Source: Acidovorax sp. GW101-3H11
GTDB taxonomy: Bacteria; Pseudomonadota; Gammaproteobacteria; Burkholderiales; Burkholderiaceae_C
Direction of reading: 5' to 3'
DNA length: 64,000 nt
Assembly: GCF_001633105.1 (NCBI RefSeq)
Contig: NZ_LUKZ01000009.1
Span: forward strand, 191,733 to 255,732
Shown here: positions 7,046 to 15,337 of the stretch, in pieces
Numbering within the stretch: position 1 is the stretch's first letter
Layout: every line of letters begins with the position of its first letter
Made by a program: the position numbers and the translations under genes
The notes under the pieces: generated by a model
What the model was told of the DNA's origin: nothing
The model's database searches: none
What the model saw: only the letters and a program-made list of their open reading frames with translations

Positions 7046-8308
7046 TTATCCGATGAGGTCCAAACCAGCCGCGTCGGCCAGCGCATCGCCCAGCGCACCT
7101 TGCTGCTGGCGCACCATGGCGCCCGCCACCTGTTCCACGCCGCCCTTGATGTGCAGGGTGACGGACTCGACCTTCATGCGGTACTCACTCACCCGCGCAA
7201 ACGGGCGGTACAGGCCCAGCGTCAGCAGGGTGAGCAGCATGTTCTTGATGCGCAGCCCGATGTAGCTGCCGCTCTTGAGGCGGCTTTTGAAGCGCGCCAC
7301 ATGGCTCACGCCGATGTTGTCCCACATGAGCTGGAACATGCGCGCCTCGCGGTAGGCCCGGGCGGGGGCCGAGGCCAGGATCAGCATGAAGAAACCCACC
7401 ACGGCCGACACGATGCCCACCACGATCATCCACAGGCCCATGCGCTCGCTCTGGCTGGCCATCAGGGCGATGGAGCTGCCCGCGAGTACGCCGACCAGCA
7501 CGGCGATGCCCACCACACACAGGATGAACACGGCCACGGTGGCCAGCCAGATCTTCACGAAGTCCATGTACACCGGCTTCCAGCGGCCCTTTTCTGCGCC
7601 CAGCTGGGCCTTGAGCACCAGCAGGCTCTTGAAGTTGTATTCCAGCCGGATGAAACACAGAATCGACAGCACCAGGCCCAGCAGCAGCAAGCCGCCCATG
7701 GCGGGGGTGAAGCTGGGCATGGGTGCTTTGGTGCTTTCTTCCTCGACTGCTTCCAGCGCCTGCGCCAGATCGGGCGACAGCATCTGCATGCCAAAGAACA
7801 CGCCAAACCACACCAGGGCCAGCGCAAACACGGGCCAGCTGGCGATGTAGACCTCTTTCCAGCTGGCGGTGAACTGCAGCCGCAGGCCGCGCCAGCGCGT
7901 GGCCGCGAGGCGAAAGCGCATGGCACTGGCCCAGATGAAGGGGGCCAGCGCCGCACCCGTCAGCAGGAACAGGCCCACAGCCGTGTCCTGCCCGGTTCGC
8001 ACGGCGATGTTGTAGGCGATGGTGAGCATCATCAGCATCACAAAACCCATCACCATCTTGCGCTGCTGCGCGGTGAATTCGAGGGGGCTGCCCGCCACCA
8101 GGGTGTGGCTGTAGAAGTACTGGGCGGTGCGGCGCCGGGCCCAGGGGGTGTAGACGCCCAGCGTGACGATGGACAGCAGCACGTTGACGATCCACACCCG
8201 GAAATACTCGCCCCCGCTGCCGGTGAATTCGACGGGGTAGGCGTCGATGGCCTGTGGCATGAAGGTGGACATCGGCCCCGCCGCGCCACCGGATCTTTCT
8301 TGGTTCAT
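7046..8308 (-). CDS. DUF898 (YjgN-like) multi-pass membrane protein
   Basis: This 420-aa protein has many hydrophobic segments between about residues 40 and 330 and typical DUF898 features: a YFRVWIVNVLLSIVTLGVY-type first helix, then TPWARRR, repeated in a related form near the C-terminus (ITLGLY/YRPFARV-like). The family is widespread and without a defined reaction. The ATG at 8308 is preceded by GGAGGG. It is probably co-transcribed with the M48 peptidase downstream, a pairing that suggests an envelope role; that is inference. Confidence 0.85.
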   Translation of the reverse strand: MNQERSGGAAGPMSTFMPQAIDAYPVEFTGSGGEYFRVWIVNVLLSIVTLGVYTPWARRRTAQYFYSHTLVAGSPLEFTAQQRKMVMGFVMLMMLTIAYNIAVRTGQDTAVGLFLLTGAALAPFIWASAMRFRLAATRWRGLRLQFTASWKEVYIASWPVFALALVWFGVFFGMQMLSPDLAQALEAVEEESTKAPMPSFTPAMGGLLLLGLVLSILCFIRLEYNFKSLLVLKAQLGAEKGRWKPVYMDFVKIWLATVAVFILCVVGIAVLVGVLAGSSIALMASQSERMGLWMIVVGIVSAVVGFFMLILASAPARAYREARMFQLMWDNIGVSHVARFKSRLKSGSYIGLRIKNMLLTLLTLGLYRPFARVSEYRMKVESVTLHIKGGVEQVAGAMVRQQQGALGDALADAAGLDLIG

Positions 8309-8394
8309 GAACTCCCTCCTGAGTGCTGCGCAGTGTAGCAGCGGCCCCAGCGCAAGGGAATCATGAAAAAAAGCCGTCAGCGCGCTACCATCAT

Positions 8395-8425
8395 GCCTTG
8401 ATAGCTATTGTTTTAGGAGCTAAGG
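8395..8425. repeat. AT-rich mini-repeat, copy 1 (intergenic)
   Basis: TTGATAGCTATTGTTTTAGG and its flanks match the dispersed family with core TTGCT-N2-6-AAAA-N3-TAGCT. It lies between the DUF898 gene and the pseudouridine-synthase-like gene. Confidence 0.55.
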
Positions 8426-8454
8426 GGCGCGATGGCGCACCACCCGGCGCGGCC

Positions 8455-9249
8455 TCAGAACTTCTCCCACGGCTGCAAGTAGCGCCACTGCCCCTCGGGC
8501 ACCTTGGCCAGTGGCACGCGGCCGATGCGGATGCGCTTGATGGCCTCCACCGTGAGGCCCACGGCCTCGCACATGGCCGGGATCTGGCCTGGCCGGATGC
8601 CCTTGAGCGCAAAACGCAGCTTGGTCTCGTTCTGCCAGCTCACCTTGATGGGCGGCAGCGGGCGGCCGTTGAAGCTGAGGCCATGGCACAGGCGCTGCAG
8701 GCCATTGGGCACGATCTCGCCCTTCACCTCCACGATGCACTCCTGCTCCAGCGCCTCGATGTCTTCGGCCAGCTTGCGTGCAATGCGCTTGTCCTGCGTG
8801 TAGACCACCAGCCCGCTGGCCTCGGTGGGCAGGGGCGTGAAACATTCCAGCTGCTTGAAGTGGCGCTGCAGCACGCGGATGCCCGAGGCGTCCTCAGGCA
8901 GGTGGGATGCGGCGCTGAGCAGCGTGAGCGCCTGCTGCGCACCCTGGCTGCGGCTGGCGTGGGCCGCCTGCCCTGTGGGGGCGCCTGGCAGGCCCAGGCC
9001 CGCTTCAAAACCAGCGGGCTTGTGCAGCAGCAAGGTCACCGGGGTCAGCTCCAGCAGGCTGGCATCGGGTGCCACGGCCACCGCCTGATCGGGGCGCACG
9101 CGCGCGCCGGGGGCTTCCTCGATCTGGCCGTCCACGCTCACAAAGCCGCCCTCGATGAATTGCTCGGCCGTGCTGCGCGAGCAGTTCAGCTGTTCGGCCA
9201 CGCGTTTGGCCAGGCGGATGTGGGTGGGGTCGGGGTTCTTGTCAGTCAT
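8455..9249 (-). CDS. S4-domain RNA pseudouridine synthase-like protein lacking the catalytic Asp
   Basis: This 264-aa protein has an N-terminal S4 RNA-binding domain (about 10-60), the LHKPAG motif at 75-80 and a RsuA/RluF-like fold. In active enzymes the GRLDxxTSGLL motif carries the nucleophilic aspartate. Here the aligned stretch is TPLPTEASGLVV (138-149), with Pro141 in the Asp position and Arg and Thr also changed. It may therefore bind rRNA without making pseudouridine, or use a different residue. The rest of the domain is intact, so this is not a decayed gene. Flanked by repeats; no operon partner. Confidence 0.85.
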   Translation of the reverse strand: MTDKNPDPTHIRLAKRVAEQLNCSRSTAEQFIEGGFVSVDGQIEEAPGARVRPDQAVAVAPDASLLELTPVTLLLHKPAGFEAGLGLPGAPTGQAAHASRSQGAQQALTLLSAASHLPEDASGIRVLQRHFKQLECFTPLPTEASGLVVYTQDKRIARKLAEDIEALEQECIVEVKGEIVPNGLQRLCHGLSFNGRPLPPIKVSWQNETKLRFALKGIRPGQIPAMCEAVGLTVEAIKRIRIGRVPLAKVPEGQWRYLQPWEKF

Positions 9250-9325
9250 GGAGGTGGAGTGGGGTTCATGGGGAACACCTCTTGCGCAGGGGCGTTCCGG
9301 TCAAGGCGGCGATCAGGCACATCCG

Positions 9326-9382
9326 TTCGTGCTGAGCCTGTCGAAGCATTGCGCGGCGCTTCGACAGGCTCAGCGTGAACGG
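9326..9382. repeat. REP-like palindrome
   Basis: GTTCGTGCTGAGCCTGTCGA and AGC pair with GCTTCGACAGGCTCAGCGTG and AAC across a short spacer, a near-perfect inverted repeat. It lies in the 166-bp gap between the NUDIX-MBL gene and the S4 gene. Such GCTGAGCCTGTCGAAG palindromes are widely dispersed in proteobacterial genomes. Confidence 0.75.
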
Positions 9383-9415
9383 TTTGGGGGTGAAGCGGCC
9401 GCATTTATTTTCCTG

Positions 9416-11122
9416 TCAGTTGTTCCCGGGCTGCAGTGCCCGGATGCGTTCCACATGCGCCAGCAGCGATCGCTGCGCCACCGGCCACATGCGCGGCGGT
9501 ACGTCGTCGTAAGCGTGGCGTACCCAGTCTTCCATGCTGCCCTGGGGCAGCGCCTGCATGGCGGCCAGCACCTTGGCCTCGCGCGCCAGGCGGTGGGCCT
9601 TGAGTTTGGCGATCGCGCCGCGCGCCCCGTTCACAGGGCCTCCCAGTACATAGCCATGCGCGGGCAGGATGAACTCGACGCCGTGCTCGGCACAGACGGC
9701 ATCCAGCCGGTCCAGCGAATCCAGGTAGTCGGCCATGTTGCCGTCCGGCGGGTCCACCACCGTGGTGCTGCCGTTCAGGATGTGGTCGCCGCTGAAGAGC
9801 AAGCCGTCTTCCACCAGCAGCAGGCACAGGTGGTTGGCTGCATGGCCGGGGGTGTGGATGGCCTGCAGGGTATGGGTTATTTTGGCCTCTCCCGCGCTAC
9901 CATAAAGCCTGAGTAGCTCATTATTTTGTAGCACCCTGTCGGGCGTGAACTGGCTGGCGGCGCGCGCCGTGGGGGCCGAGGGCAGGCCCAGGATGGGCGG
10001 TGGGGGCTTGCCTGCCTGCACACACAGCGCCTGCAGCGGCGCCGCACCGGGTGAATGGTCGGGGTGCGAGTGCGTGCACACAATCATGCGGATGTCGCCG
10101 CCTGCGGCGCGCCAGAGCTTGTCCAGGTGCTCGGAATCCGCCGGGCCGGGGTCGATGGCGATGAAACCCGTGGCCGGGTCGCCCACCAGGTAGCTGTTGG
10201 TGCCGGGGCCGGTCATCACGCCGGGGTTGGGCGCGGTGAGGCGCATCACATTGCGCAGCAGCGGCACGGGGCGCTCGGTCTGCCAATCCAGCGGGTGCAC
10301 GATCTGCCCATCGGGGCAGACCAGGGCCAGCTCGCCATAGGGCATGTCGCTTTCCATGTAGCGGGCTTCCTTGCCCGCCAGCGTGCCCGCGCGGGGGCAG
10401 CTGGTCCACAGCGGCGCTTCGCTTTTCAGCGCATCAAACACCGCCTGAGTGCTGCCAAACGCGGCCAGCCGTTGCAGGGTGCGGATGGTCGGGAAGATCA
10501 TGAAAAACTGCCCTGCCTCGTGCCGCACCAGCGTGTCGGCCGGGCGCACCCACACGGGCTCGAACTGCTCGGCCTCGTCGGCCACAGGCTCCTGGCCCTC
10601 GGGCATGCGGGCCACCAGAAAGGGCACGTCAAAGCGGCGCGGCAGGTCGCGGTCGGTGATCCAGTGCGCGAGCAAGAAGACGCCGTCCGCAGCCAGCCGC
10701 AGCCCGCGCGCGGTGCATTGCGCCACAAAGGGCTGGTGGCGGTCGATGGCGGCAATGTCCTGCGCGTCGGCCATCTGCCCCCGGCGCGGGCCGTTGGCAT
10801 GGCGGGCCAGCAGCACACCCAGCTCTTCAAAACTCTCGCGGATGGCGGCGATGGCCTGGGTGAGGTGCAGGTCGCTCTGTGTGGGGCGGCGGTCTGCGGC
10901 GGCGTGGGTGTCGGGGGCCGCGTCCAGCGCGTCAATGCCGCCGCCGGGGAACACATACGCACCAGGTGCAAAGCTGGCCTTGTCGGAGCGCCGCGTCATC
11001 AGCACCTCGATCCCCCCCGCGCCGCCAGCGGCGATGGCATCGCGCAGCAGCAGCACGGTGGCGGCAGGGCGGGTGGCGACGGGTTCGCGGAAGGGGTGAA
11101 GCTGTTGGGTGGAGCGGGGCAT
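9416..11122 (-). CDS. NUDIX hydrolase fused to a metallo-beta-lactamase-fold hydrolase
   Basis: This protein of about 568 aa has two domains. The N-terminal NUDIX domain shows GGGID and a REx-FEELGV Nudix box with an insertion before it. The C-terminal MBL domain carries THSHPDH, TPGHAAN and SGDH motifs, and a LACTB2-like order. Both halves occur as neighbours or fusions in proteobacteria. NUDIX domains of this type act on nucleoside diphosphate or CoA derivatives; the MBL partner is a hydrolase of unknown substrate. The start at 11122 (MPRSTQQLHP) is preferred over an ATG 60 bp upstream, because a TAAT box lies just ahead. A mini-repeat copy (9891-9935) encodes residues in the MBL domain. 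Confidence 0.85.
   Translation of the reverse strand: MPRSTQQLHPFREPVATRPAATVLLLRDAIAAGGAGGIEVLMTRRSDKASFAPGAYVFPGGGIDALDAAPDTHAAADRRPTQSDLHLTQAIAAIRESFEELGVLLARHANGPRRGQMADAQDIAAIDRHQPFVAQCTARGLRLAADGVFLLAHWITDRDLPRRFDVPFLVARMPEGQEPVADEAEQFEPVWVRPADTLVRHEAGQFFMIFPTIRTLQRLAAFGSTQAVFDALKSEAPLWTSCPRAGTLAGKEARYMESDMPYGELALVCPDGQIVHPLDWQTERPVPLLRNVMRLTAPNPGVMTGPGTNSYLVGDPATGFIAIDPGPADSEHLDKLWRAAGGDIRMIVCTHSHPDHSPGAAPLQALCVQAGKPPPPILGLPSAPTARAASQFTPDRVLQNNELLRLYGSAGEAKITHTLQAIHTPGHAANHLCLLLVEDGLLFSGDHILNGSTTVVDPPDGNMADYLDSLDRLDAVCAEHGVEFILPAHGYVLGGPVNGARGAIAKLKAHRLAREAKVLAAMQALPQGSMEDWVRHAYDDVPPRMWPVAQRSLLAHVERIRALQPGNN
9891..9935. repeat. AT-rich mini-repeat, copy 2 (inside NUDIX-MBL gene)
   Basis: On the coding (minus) strand GTGCTACAAAATAATGAGCT starts the copy and CTTTATGGTAGCGC ends it. 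It is in frame, encoding VLQNNELLRLYGSA, and is more AT-rich than its surroundings. Confidence 0.65.
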
Positions 11123-11210
11123 CGGGCGATTATCCGGCGTTGCCCTGCAGCCTGCCGCCTGGCTGCTTTCGGCTTTCGCCAAAGACGAAGCCTTTTGCTC
11201 CCTGCAGGGA

Positions 11211-11963
11211 TCAGTAGGCGCCGGAGAGCAGCGCGCCTGCGTTGGGCACCCGCGTTTCCAGCCCCAGGCGCTTGAGCATTGCCCAGGTGGTGCAGGCTGC
11301 AGCGGACACGACAGGAATGCCCAGCCGGTCCTGTGCCACCTGCACGGACGCCAGCGAGGGCATCTGCACGCAGGCCGAGATCACCACCACGTCCACGCCA
11401 CGCGTGTCCAGCCGTTGCACCAGCTCGGCGGGGGCGGCCGGGTCCTGCGCGCCCACCTGCAGGTTGTCGGCAATTTCCAGCGACAGGCTGTCGTGCACGG
11501 CAATGCCCTCGTGCTCGATGTAGTCCACCACCAGTTGGGTCAGCGGCTTCATATAGGGCGTGAGCACCGAGACCTTCTTGGCGCCCATGGCCTTGAGGCC
11601 TTCGACCAGCGCACCCGCGCTCGACACCACGGGCGCGGGCTTGCCGTTGGCCACGGTGACCTCGTGCAGCCGCTTCTCGGACATGCGGTGGTAGCCCAGT
11701 CCCATGCTCATGATGGCCACCAGGCAGGCGTAGCCCATCACGTCCATCTTGCCGTCCGACAACTCCAGCGCGCAGCGGTCGGAGTCGCGGTCCATCGCGG
11801 CCAGCTCTTCCTGGGTGACCTTCTGCATGCGCATGCGGCTGGCGTGGAAGCTGAAGCGCTCGGGCAGGATCTGCTCGCGGGCGCGCAGCATGGCCGGGAT
11901 CTCGGTCTCCATGGTGGTGTTGGAGCTGGGCACGATCTGCCCGATGCGGTAGGTGCGTTGCAT
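11211..11963 (-). CDS. Maleate cis-trans isomerase / Asp-Glu racemase family
   Basis: This 250-aa protein begins MQRTYRIGQIVPSSNTTMET, very like NicE/maleate isomerases. Cysteines in GYACLVA and SACVQMPS correspond to the pair used for catalysis in this family. Maleate isomerase converts maleate to fumarate in nicotinate and related aromatic catabolism. It lies 92 bp downstream of a TctC-type binding protein gene on the same strand, suggesting uptake and conversion of a dicarboxylate. An arylmalonate-decarboxylase-like activity is an alternative. The usual nicotinate pathway genes are not seen here. Confidence 0.8.
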   Translation of the reverse strand: MQRTYRIGQIVPSSNTTMETEIPAMLRAREQILPERFSFHASRMRMQKVTQEELAAMDRDSDRCALELSDGKMDVMGYACLVAIMSMGLGYHRMSEKRLHEVTVANGKPAPVVSSAGALVEGLKAMGAKKVSVLTPYMKPLTQLVVDYIEHEGIAVHDSLSLEIADNLQVGAQDPAAPAELVQRLDTRGVDVVVISACVQMPSLASVQVAQDRLGIPVVSAAACTTWAMLKRLGLETRVPNAGALLSGAY

Positions 11964-12001
11964 GGTGGTCTTTCAGGGGTCAATGGGCAAAGCGCTGCCC
12001 G

Positions 12002-12022
12002 CCCGGCGCGCGGAGCGCCGGG
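12002..12022. other. Hairpin between tctC-like and isomerase genes
   Basis: CCCGGCGC pairs with GCGCCGGG around a 5-nt loop in the 92-bp gap. No T-run follows on either strand, so it may be an mRNA stabiliser or attenuator rather than a terminator. Confidence 0.45.
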
Positions 12023-12055
12023 AATGGGATCGCGCAGGGGATGTTTGTGGGCCGG

Positions 12056-13018
12056 TCAGTCGGCTTTGATACCGGCGGCCTTGATGGTCTTGGCCCAGTA
12101 GGCGGTTTCGGTCTTCACCAGCTCACCGAGCGCGTCGGGCGGCAGGTAGCGCAGTTCGATGCCCGCTGCGTCGGCGCGCTGGCGCGTCTCGGGCATGTCC
12201 AGCGCCTTCTTCACATTGGCTGTGAGCTTGGCCACCACGGCGGGCGGCGTGGCGGCCGGGGCGAACAGGCCCACCCAGGCTTCGAGCTTGAAGTCGGGCA
12301 TGCCGGCCTCGGCCACGGTGGGCACGTTGGGCAGGCCGGGGTGGCGCTTGGTGCCGGTCACGGCAAAGGCCTTGAGCTTGCCGCTCAGCACATGCTGCAT
12401 GACCGACGGCGGCGTGGTGATGAACACCTGCACCTGGCCCGCCAGCACATCCGCCACGGCCGGGCCCGAGCCACGGTAGGGGATGTGGGTCATGAAGGTG
12501 CCGCTTTGCTGCTTGAAGATCTCGGTGCCGATGTGCGAGAGCGAACCGTTGCCCTGCGAGGCGTAGTTCACCTTGCCCGGGTTGGCCTTGAGGTAGGCGA
12601 TGAATTCCTTGAGGTTGTTGGCTGGCACCGAGGGGTGGGCCGCAATCACGTTGGTGGCCACGGTGAGCAGCGCCACGGGGGCGAAGTCCTTGGCCTCCCA
12701 GGGCAGGCTCTGGGTGAGCGCCGGGTTGCCAACGTGGTAGGCCGAGTACGAGATCAGCAGGTTGTAGCCATCGGCCTTGGCGCGGGCGACGGCGCCATAG
12801 GCCACGTTGCCGCTGCCACCGGCCTTGTTGTCGATCACCACCGGCTGGCCGAGCACGCGCGCCAGGGGCTCGTTGAGCAGGCGTGCCGAGGTGTCCACCA
12901 CCCCGCCGGGCGGGTTGGGCACGGTGAGCGTGATGGCCTTGCTCGGGTAGTTGTCCTGGGCCATGGCCAGACCTGAAAGGGCGAGCGTGGCTGCCATCAG
13001 GCTGTGTGGAATCTTCAT
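12056..13018 (-). CDS. Bug/TctC-family tripartite tricarboxylate transporter substrate-binding protein
   Basis: This 320-aa periplasmic protein has a clear signal peptide (MKIPHSLMAATLALSGLAMA, then Q) and the family signature YPSKAITLTVPNPPGG. The start at 13018 has GGAGA seven bases upstream; the longer frame lacks this. Bug proteins bind carboxylates and are abundant in Comamonadaceae, often without adjacent membrane subunits, as here. It precedes the maleate isomerase and faces a LysR regulator, so its ligand may be maleate or a relative (inference). Confidence 0.9.
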   Translation of the reverse strand: MKIPHSLMAATLALSGLAMAQDNYPSKAITLTVPNPPGGVVDTSARLLNEPLARVLGQPVVIDNKAGGSGNVAYGAVARAKADGYNLLISYSAYHVGNPALTQSLPWEAKDFAPVALLTVATNVIAAHPSVPANNLKEFIAYLKANPGKVNYASQGNGSLSHIGTEIFKQQSGTFMTHIPYRGSGPAVADVLAGQVQVFITTPPSVMQHVLSGKLKAFAVTGTKRHPGLPNVPTVAEAGMPDFKLEAWVGLFAPAATPPAVVAKLTANVKKALDMPETRQRADAAGIELRYLPPDALGELVKTETAYWAKTIKAAGIKAD

Positions 13019-13078
13019 GGTTGTCTCCGCCGGGTTGTTGTGGTCTGGGCGTATTGTCGAAACGGCAGGGTCTGCAGT

Positions 13079-13107
13079 CCAATATATTGTTGGTCTTGAT
13101 CTAGATC
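13079..13107. promoter_or_regulatory. Divergent LysR-type operator region
   Basis: CCAATATATTGTTGG (13079-13093) is a partial dyad with CCAA-N7-TTGG arms, and GATCTAGATC (13098-13107) is a perfect 10-bp palindrome. Both lie between the tctC-like gene and the divergent lysR gene, where LysR proteins normally bind. Confidence 0.5.
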
Positions 13108-13119
13108 GGAAAAGTATCA

Positions 13120-13989
13120 ATGGAACTGCGCCATCTGCGTTACTTCGTCGCCCTGGCGGAAGAGCTGAGCTTCACGCGCGCCGCGCAGCGCCTGCATGTC
13201 TCGCAGCCGCCGCTGAGCCTGCAGATCGCCCAGCTGGAACAAGAACTGGGTGCCCAGCTCTTCGTGCGCACCAGCCGGCGCGTGGAGCTGACGCTGGCAG
13301 GCCAGGCCTATCTGGTGGATGCGCGGGCGGTGTTGGAGCGGCTCGATACGGCACGCCAGCGCGTGGCGGCCATTGGCCAGGGGCAGGCGGGGCGCATCGA
13401 GGTGGGGCTGTCGGGCTCACACTTCCTGGGGCCGTTTCCGGCGGCGCTGGCGCGCTACCGGCAAAGCCACCCGGGCGTGGACGTGGTGCTGCACGAGATG
13501 CAGCCCTCGCTGCAGCAGGCGGCCCTGCGGGACAAGCGCATCGACGTGGGCATCTCGCGCACGGCGGTCAATGACGACCAGCTCGCCAGCACCCTGCTGT
13601 GGCCCGACCCTGTGGTGGCTGCTTTGCCGCCCGGCCACCCGCTGGCAGCGCGCAAGGCGCTGGCTTTGAAAGACCTGCGCAGCGAGCCCTTTGTGATGCT
13701 GCGCCGCGATTCATCGGCCCATGCCGAGCACATGGTGCAGTGCTGCGTGCAGGCGGGCTTCGCGCCCCGCGTGGCGCAGACCACGGTGGAGCTGGCGGCC
13801 GTGCTGAGCCTGGTGGCGGCCGGGCTGGGCGTGGCCCTGGTGCCATCGTCCCTGGGCATGCTGTTTGGGCCGCGCGTGGTGTTCAAGCCCCTGGGCGCCA
13901 AGGCACCGCGCGCCGATGTGCATGCGGTGCAGCGGCGCGACAACCTGCTGGGCGTGGTGCCAGCCTTTGTGCGGGTGATGGCGGGCTGA
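13120..13989 (+). CDS. LysR-family transcriptional regulator
   Basis: This 289-aa protein begins with the standard LysR winged helix-turn-helix (MELRHLRYFVALAEELSFTR, then AAQRLHVSQPPLS), followed by a periplasmic-binding-like effector domain. It is divergent from the TctC-like gene with a 101-bp shared control region. It is likely to control that operon, with a dicarboxylate effector (inference). Confidence 0.93.
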   Translation: MELRHLRYFVALAEELSFTRAAQRLHVSQPPLSLQIAQLEQELGAQLFVRTSRRVELTLAGQAYLVDARAVLERLDTARQRVAAIGQGQAGRIEVGLSGSHFLGPFPAALARYRQSHPGVDVVLHEMQPSLQQAALRDKRIDVGISRTAVNDDQLASTLLWPDPVVAALPPGHPLAARKALALKDLRSEPFVMLRRDSSAHAEHMVQCCVQAGFAPRVAQTTVELAAVLSLVAAGLGVALVPSSLGMLFGPRVVFKPLGAKAPRADVHAVQRRDNLLGVVPAFVRVMAG

Positions 13990-13996
13990 AGGGGGC

Positions 13997-15199
13997 TCAG
14001 TGCCCCACAGGCACGCCACCAGCGGCGCGCACGGGGATGCCGCTGCGCCGGTCCAGCACACCACTCCACTGCGTGAGGACCAGCGACACCAGCACCACCA
14101 GCGCACCGATCCACGGCGTGTGCTGCAGGCCCCAGTGCGTCACGATCAGGCCCCCGGCCCAGGCGGCGCCCGCGATGCCCAGGTTGAACGCTGCGATGTT
14201 CAGCCCCGAGGCCACGTCCACCGCTTGCGGCGTGAAGCGCTCGGCCTGCTTGACCACATACACCTGCAACCCCGGCACATTGCCGAAGGCCACAGCGCCC
14301 CACAGCAGCACGGTGCCCAGCGCCAGCCAGGGGTGGGGCGCGGTGAACTGCAGCAACAGCAACACGGCCGCCAGCAGCGCAAAGATGATGCGCAGCGCCG
14401 GGATGGGCCCCAGGCGGTCGGCCAGCTTGCCGCCCCACAGGTTGCCCACGGCCACGGACACGCCGTACACCAGCATCACCCAGCCCACGGCACTGGCACT
14501 GAAGCCGGAGATGTCGGTGAGGATGGATGCTAGAAAGGTGAAAGGAATGAAGGTGCCGCCGTAGCCAATCGCTGTTTTGGCGTACACCAGCAACAGTCGG
14601 GGCTCGGCCAGCACCTTGGCCTGCTGCAGCAGCGAGGCGGGTGGCGTGTGGGCCAGATTGCGCGGCACAAAAAAGGCGCTGCCGATGAACGACACCACGC
14701 CCAGCGCCGCCACGGCCAGAAAGGTCTCGCGCCAGCCGAAATGCTGGCCGATGAAGGTGCCCAGCGGCACGCCGGTGACCAGCGCCACCGTGAGGCCGGT
14801 GAACATGATGGCAATCGCACTTGCGGCCTTCTCGCGCGGCACCAGGCCGGTGGCGATGGTTGAGCCGATCGAGAAGAACACCCCATGCGCCAGCCCGGTG
14901 AGGATGCGCGCGGCCACCAGCGTCTCGTAGCTGGGGGCCTGCCAGGCCAGCAGGTTGCCAGCGGTGAACAGCGCCATCAGCGCCAGCAGCAGCGCCTTGC
15001 GCGGCAGCTTGCCGGTAAGGGCGGTGAGCACGGGTGCACCAATGGCAACACCCAGGGCATAGAGGCTCACCAGCAGGCCCGCCGAGGGGATGCTGATGGA
15101 AAGGTCTGCCGCCACGGTGGGCAGCAGGCCCACGATCACGAACTCGGTCGTGCCGATGGCGAATGCGCTGAGCGTCAGCGCGAGCAGGGCAATGGGCAT
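13997..15199 (-). CDS. MFS transporter (sugar/drug efflux type, AraJ/YdhP-like)
   Basis: This 400-aa protein has about twelve transmembrane segments, starting MPIALLALTLSAFAIGTTEF with the FAIGTTEFVIVGLLP first helix typical of the arabinose-efflux-like MFS group. ATG 15199 has AGGAG upstream; the longer open frame to the right is not coding. It is convergent with the first lysR gene and divergent from the second (15338), which probably regulates it. Substrate unknown. Confidence 0.9.
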   Translation of the reverse strand: MPIALLALTLSAFAIGTTEFVIVGLLPTVAADLSISIPSAGLLVSLYALGVAIGAPVLTALTGKLPRKALLLALMALFTAGNLLAWQAPSYETLVAARILTGLAHGVFFSIGSTIATGLVPREKAASAIAIMFTGLTVALVTGVPLGTFIGQHFGWRETFLAVAALGVVSFIGSAFFVPRNLAHTPPASLLQQAKVLAEPRLLLVYAKTAIGYGGTFIPFTFLASILTDISGFSASAVGWVMLVYGVSVAVGNLWGGKLADRLGPIPALRIIFALLAAVLLLLQFTAPHPWLALGTVLLWGAVAFGNVPGLQVYVVKQAERFTPQAVDVASGLNIAAFNLGIAGAAWAGGLIVTHWGLQHTPWIGALVVLVSLVLTQWSGVLDRRSGIPVRAAGGVPVGH

Positions 15200-15337
15200 G
15201 GAAGCAAACTCCTGAGGCAATGTGTGGATGGCCGGAGTGTGGAGGCTTGTCTTTTGCGAAAAAAGTGGGTTATCGGAAGAAAATACTTGCCTTGAAGTCA
15301 ATAATGGCGGGATATTGACCCCACCAACCCCCGCGCC

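Noticed and set aside
5453-8338. 961-aa plus-strand open frame
   Set aside because: It runs through rnpB and antisense to the M48 and DUF898 genes; composition (His/Gly/Ala-rich) is that of a high-GC shadow frame.
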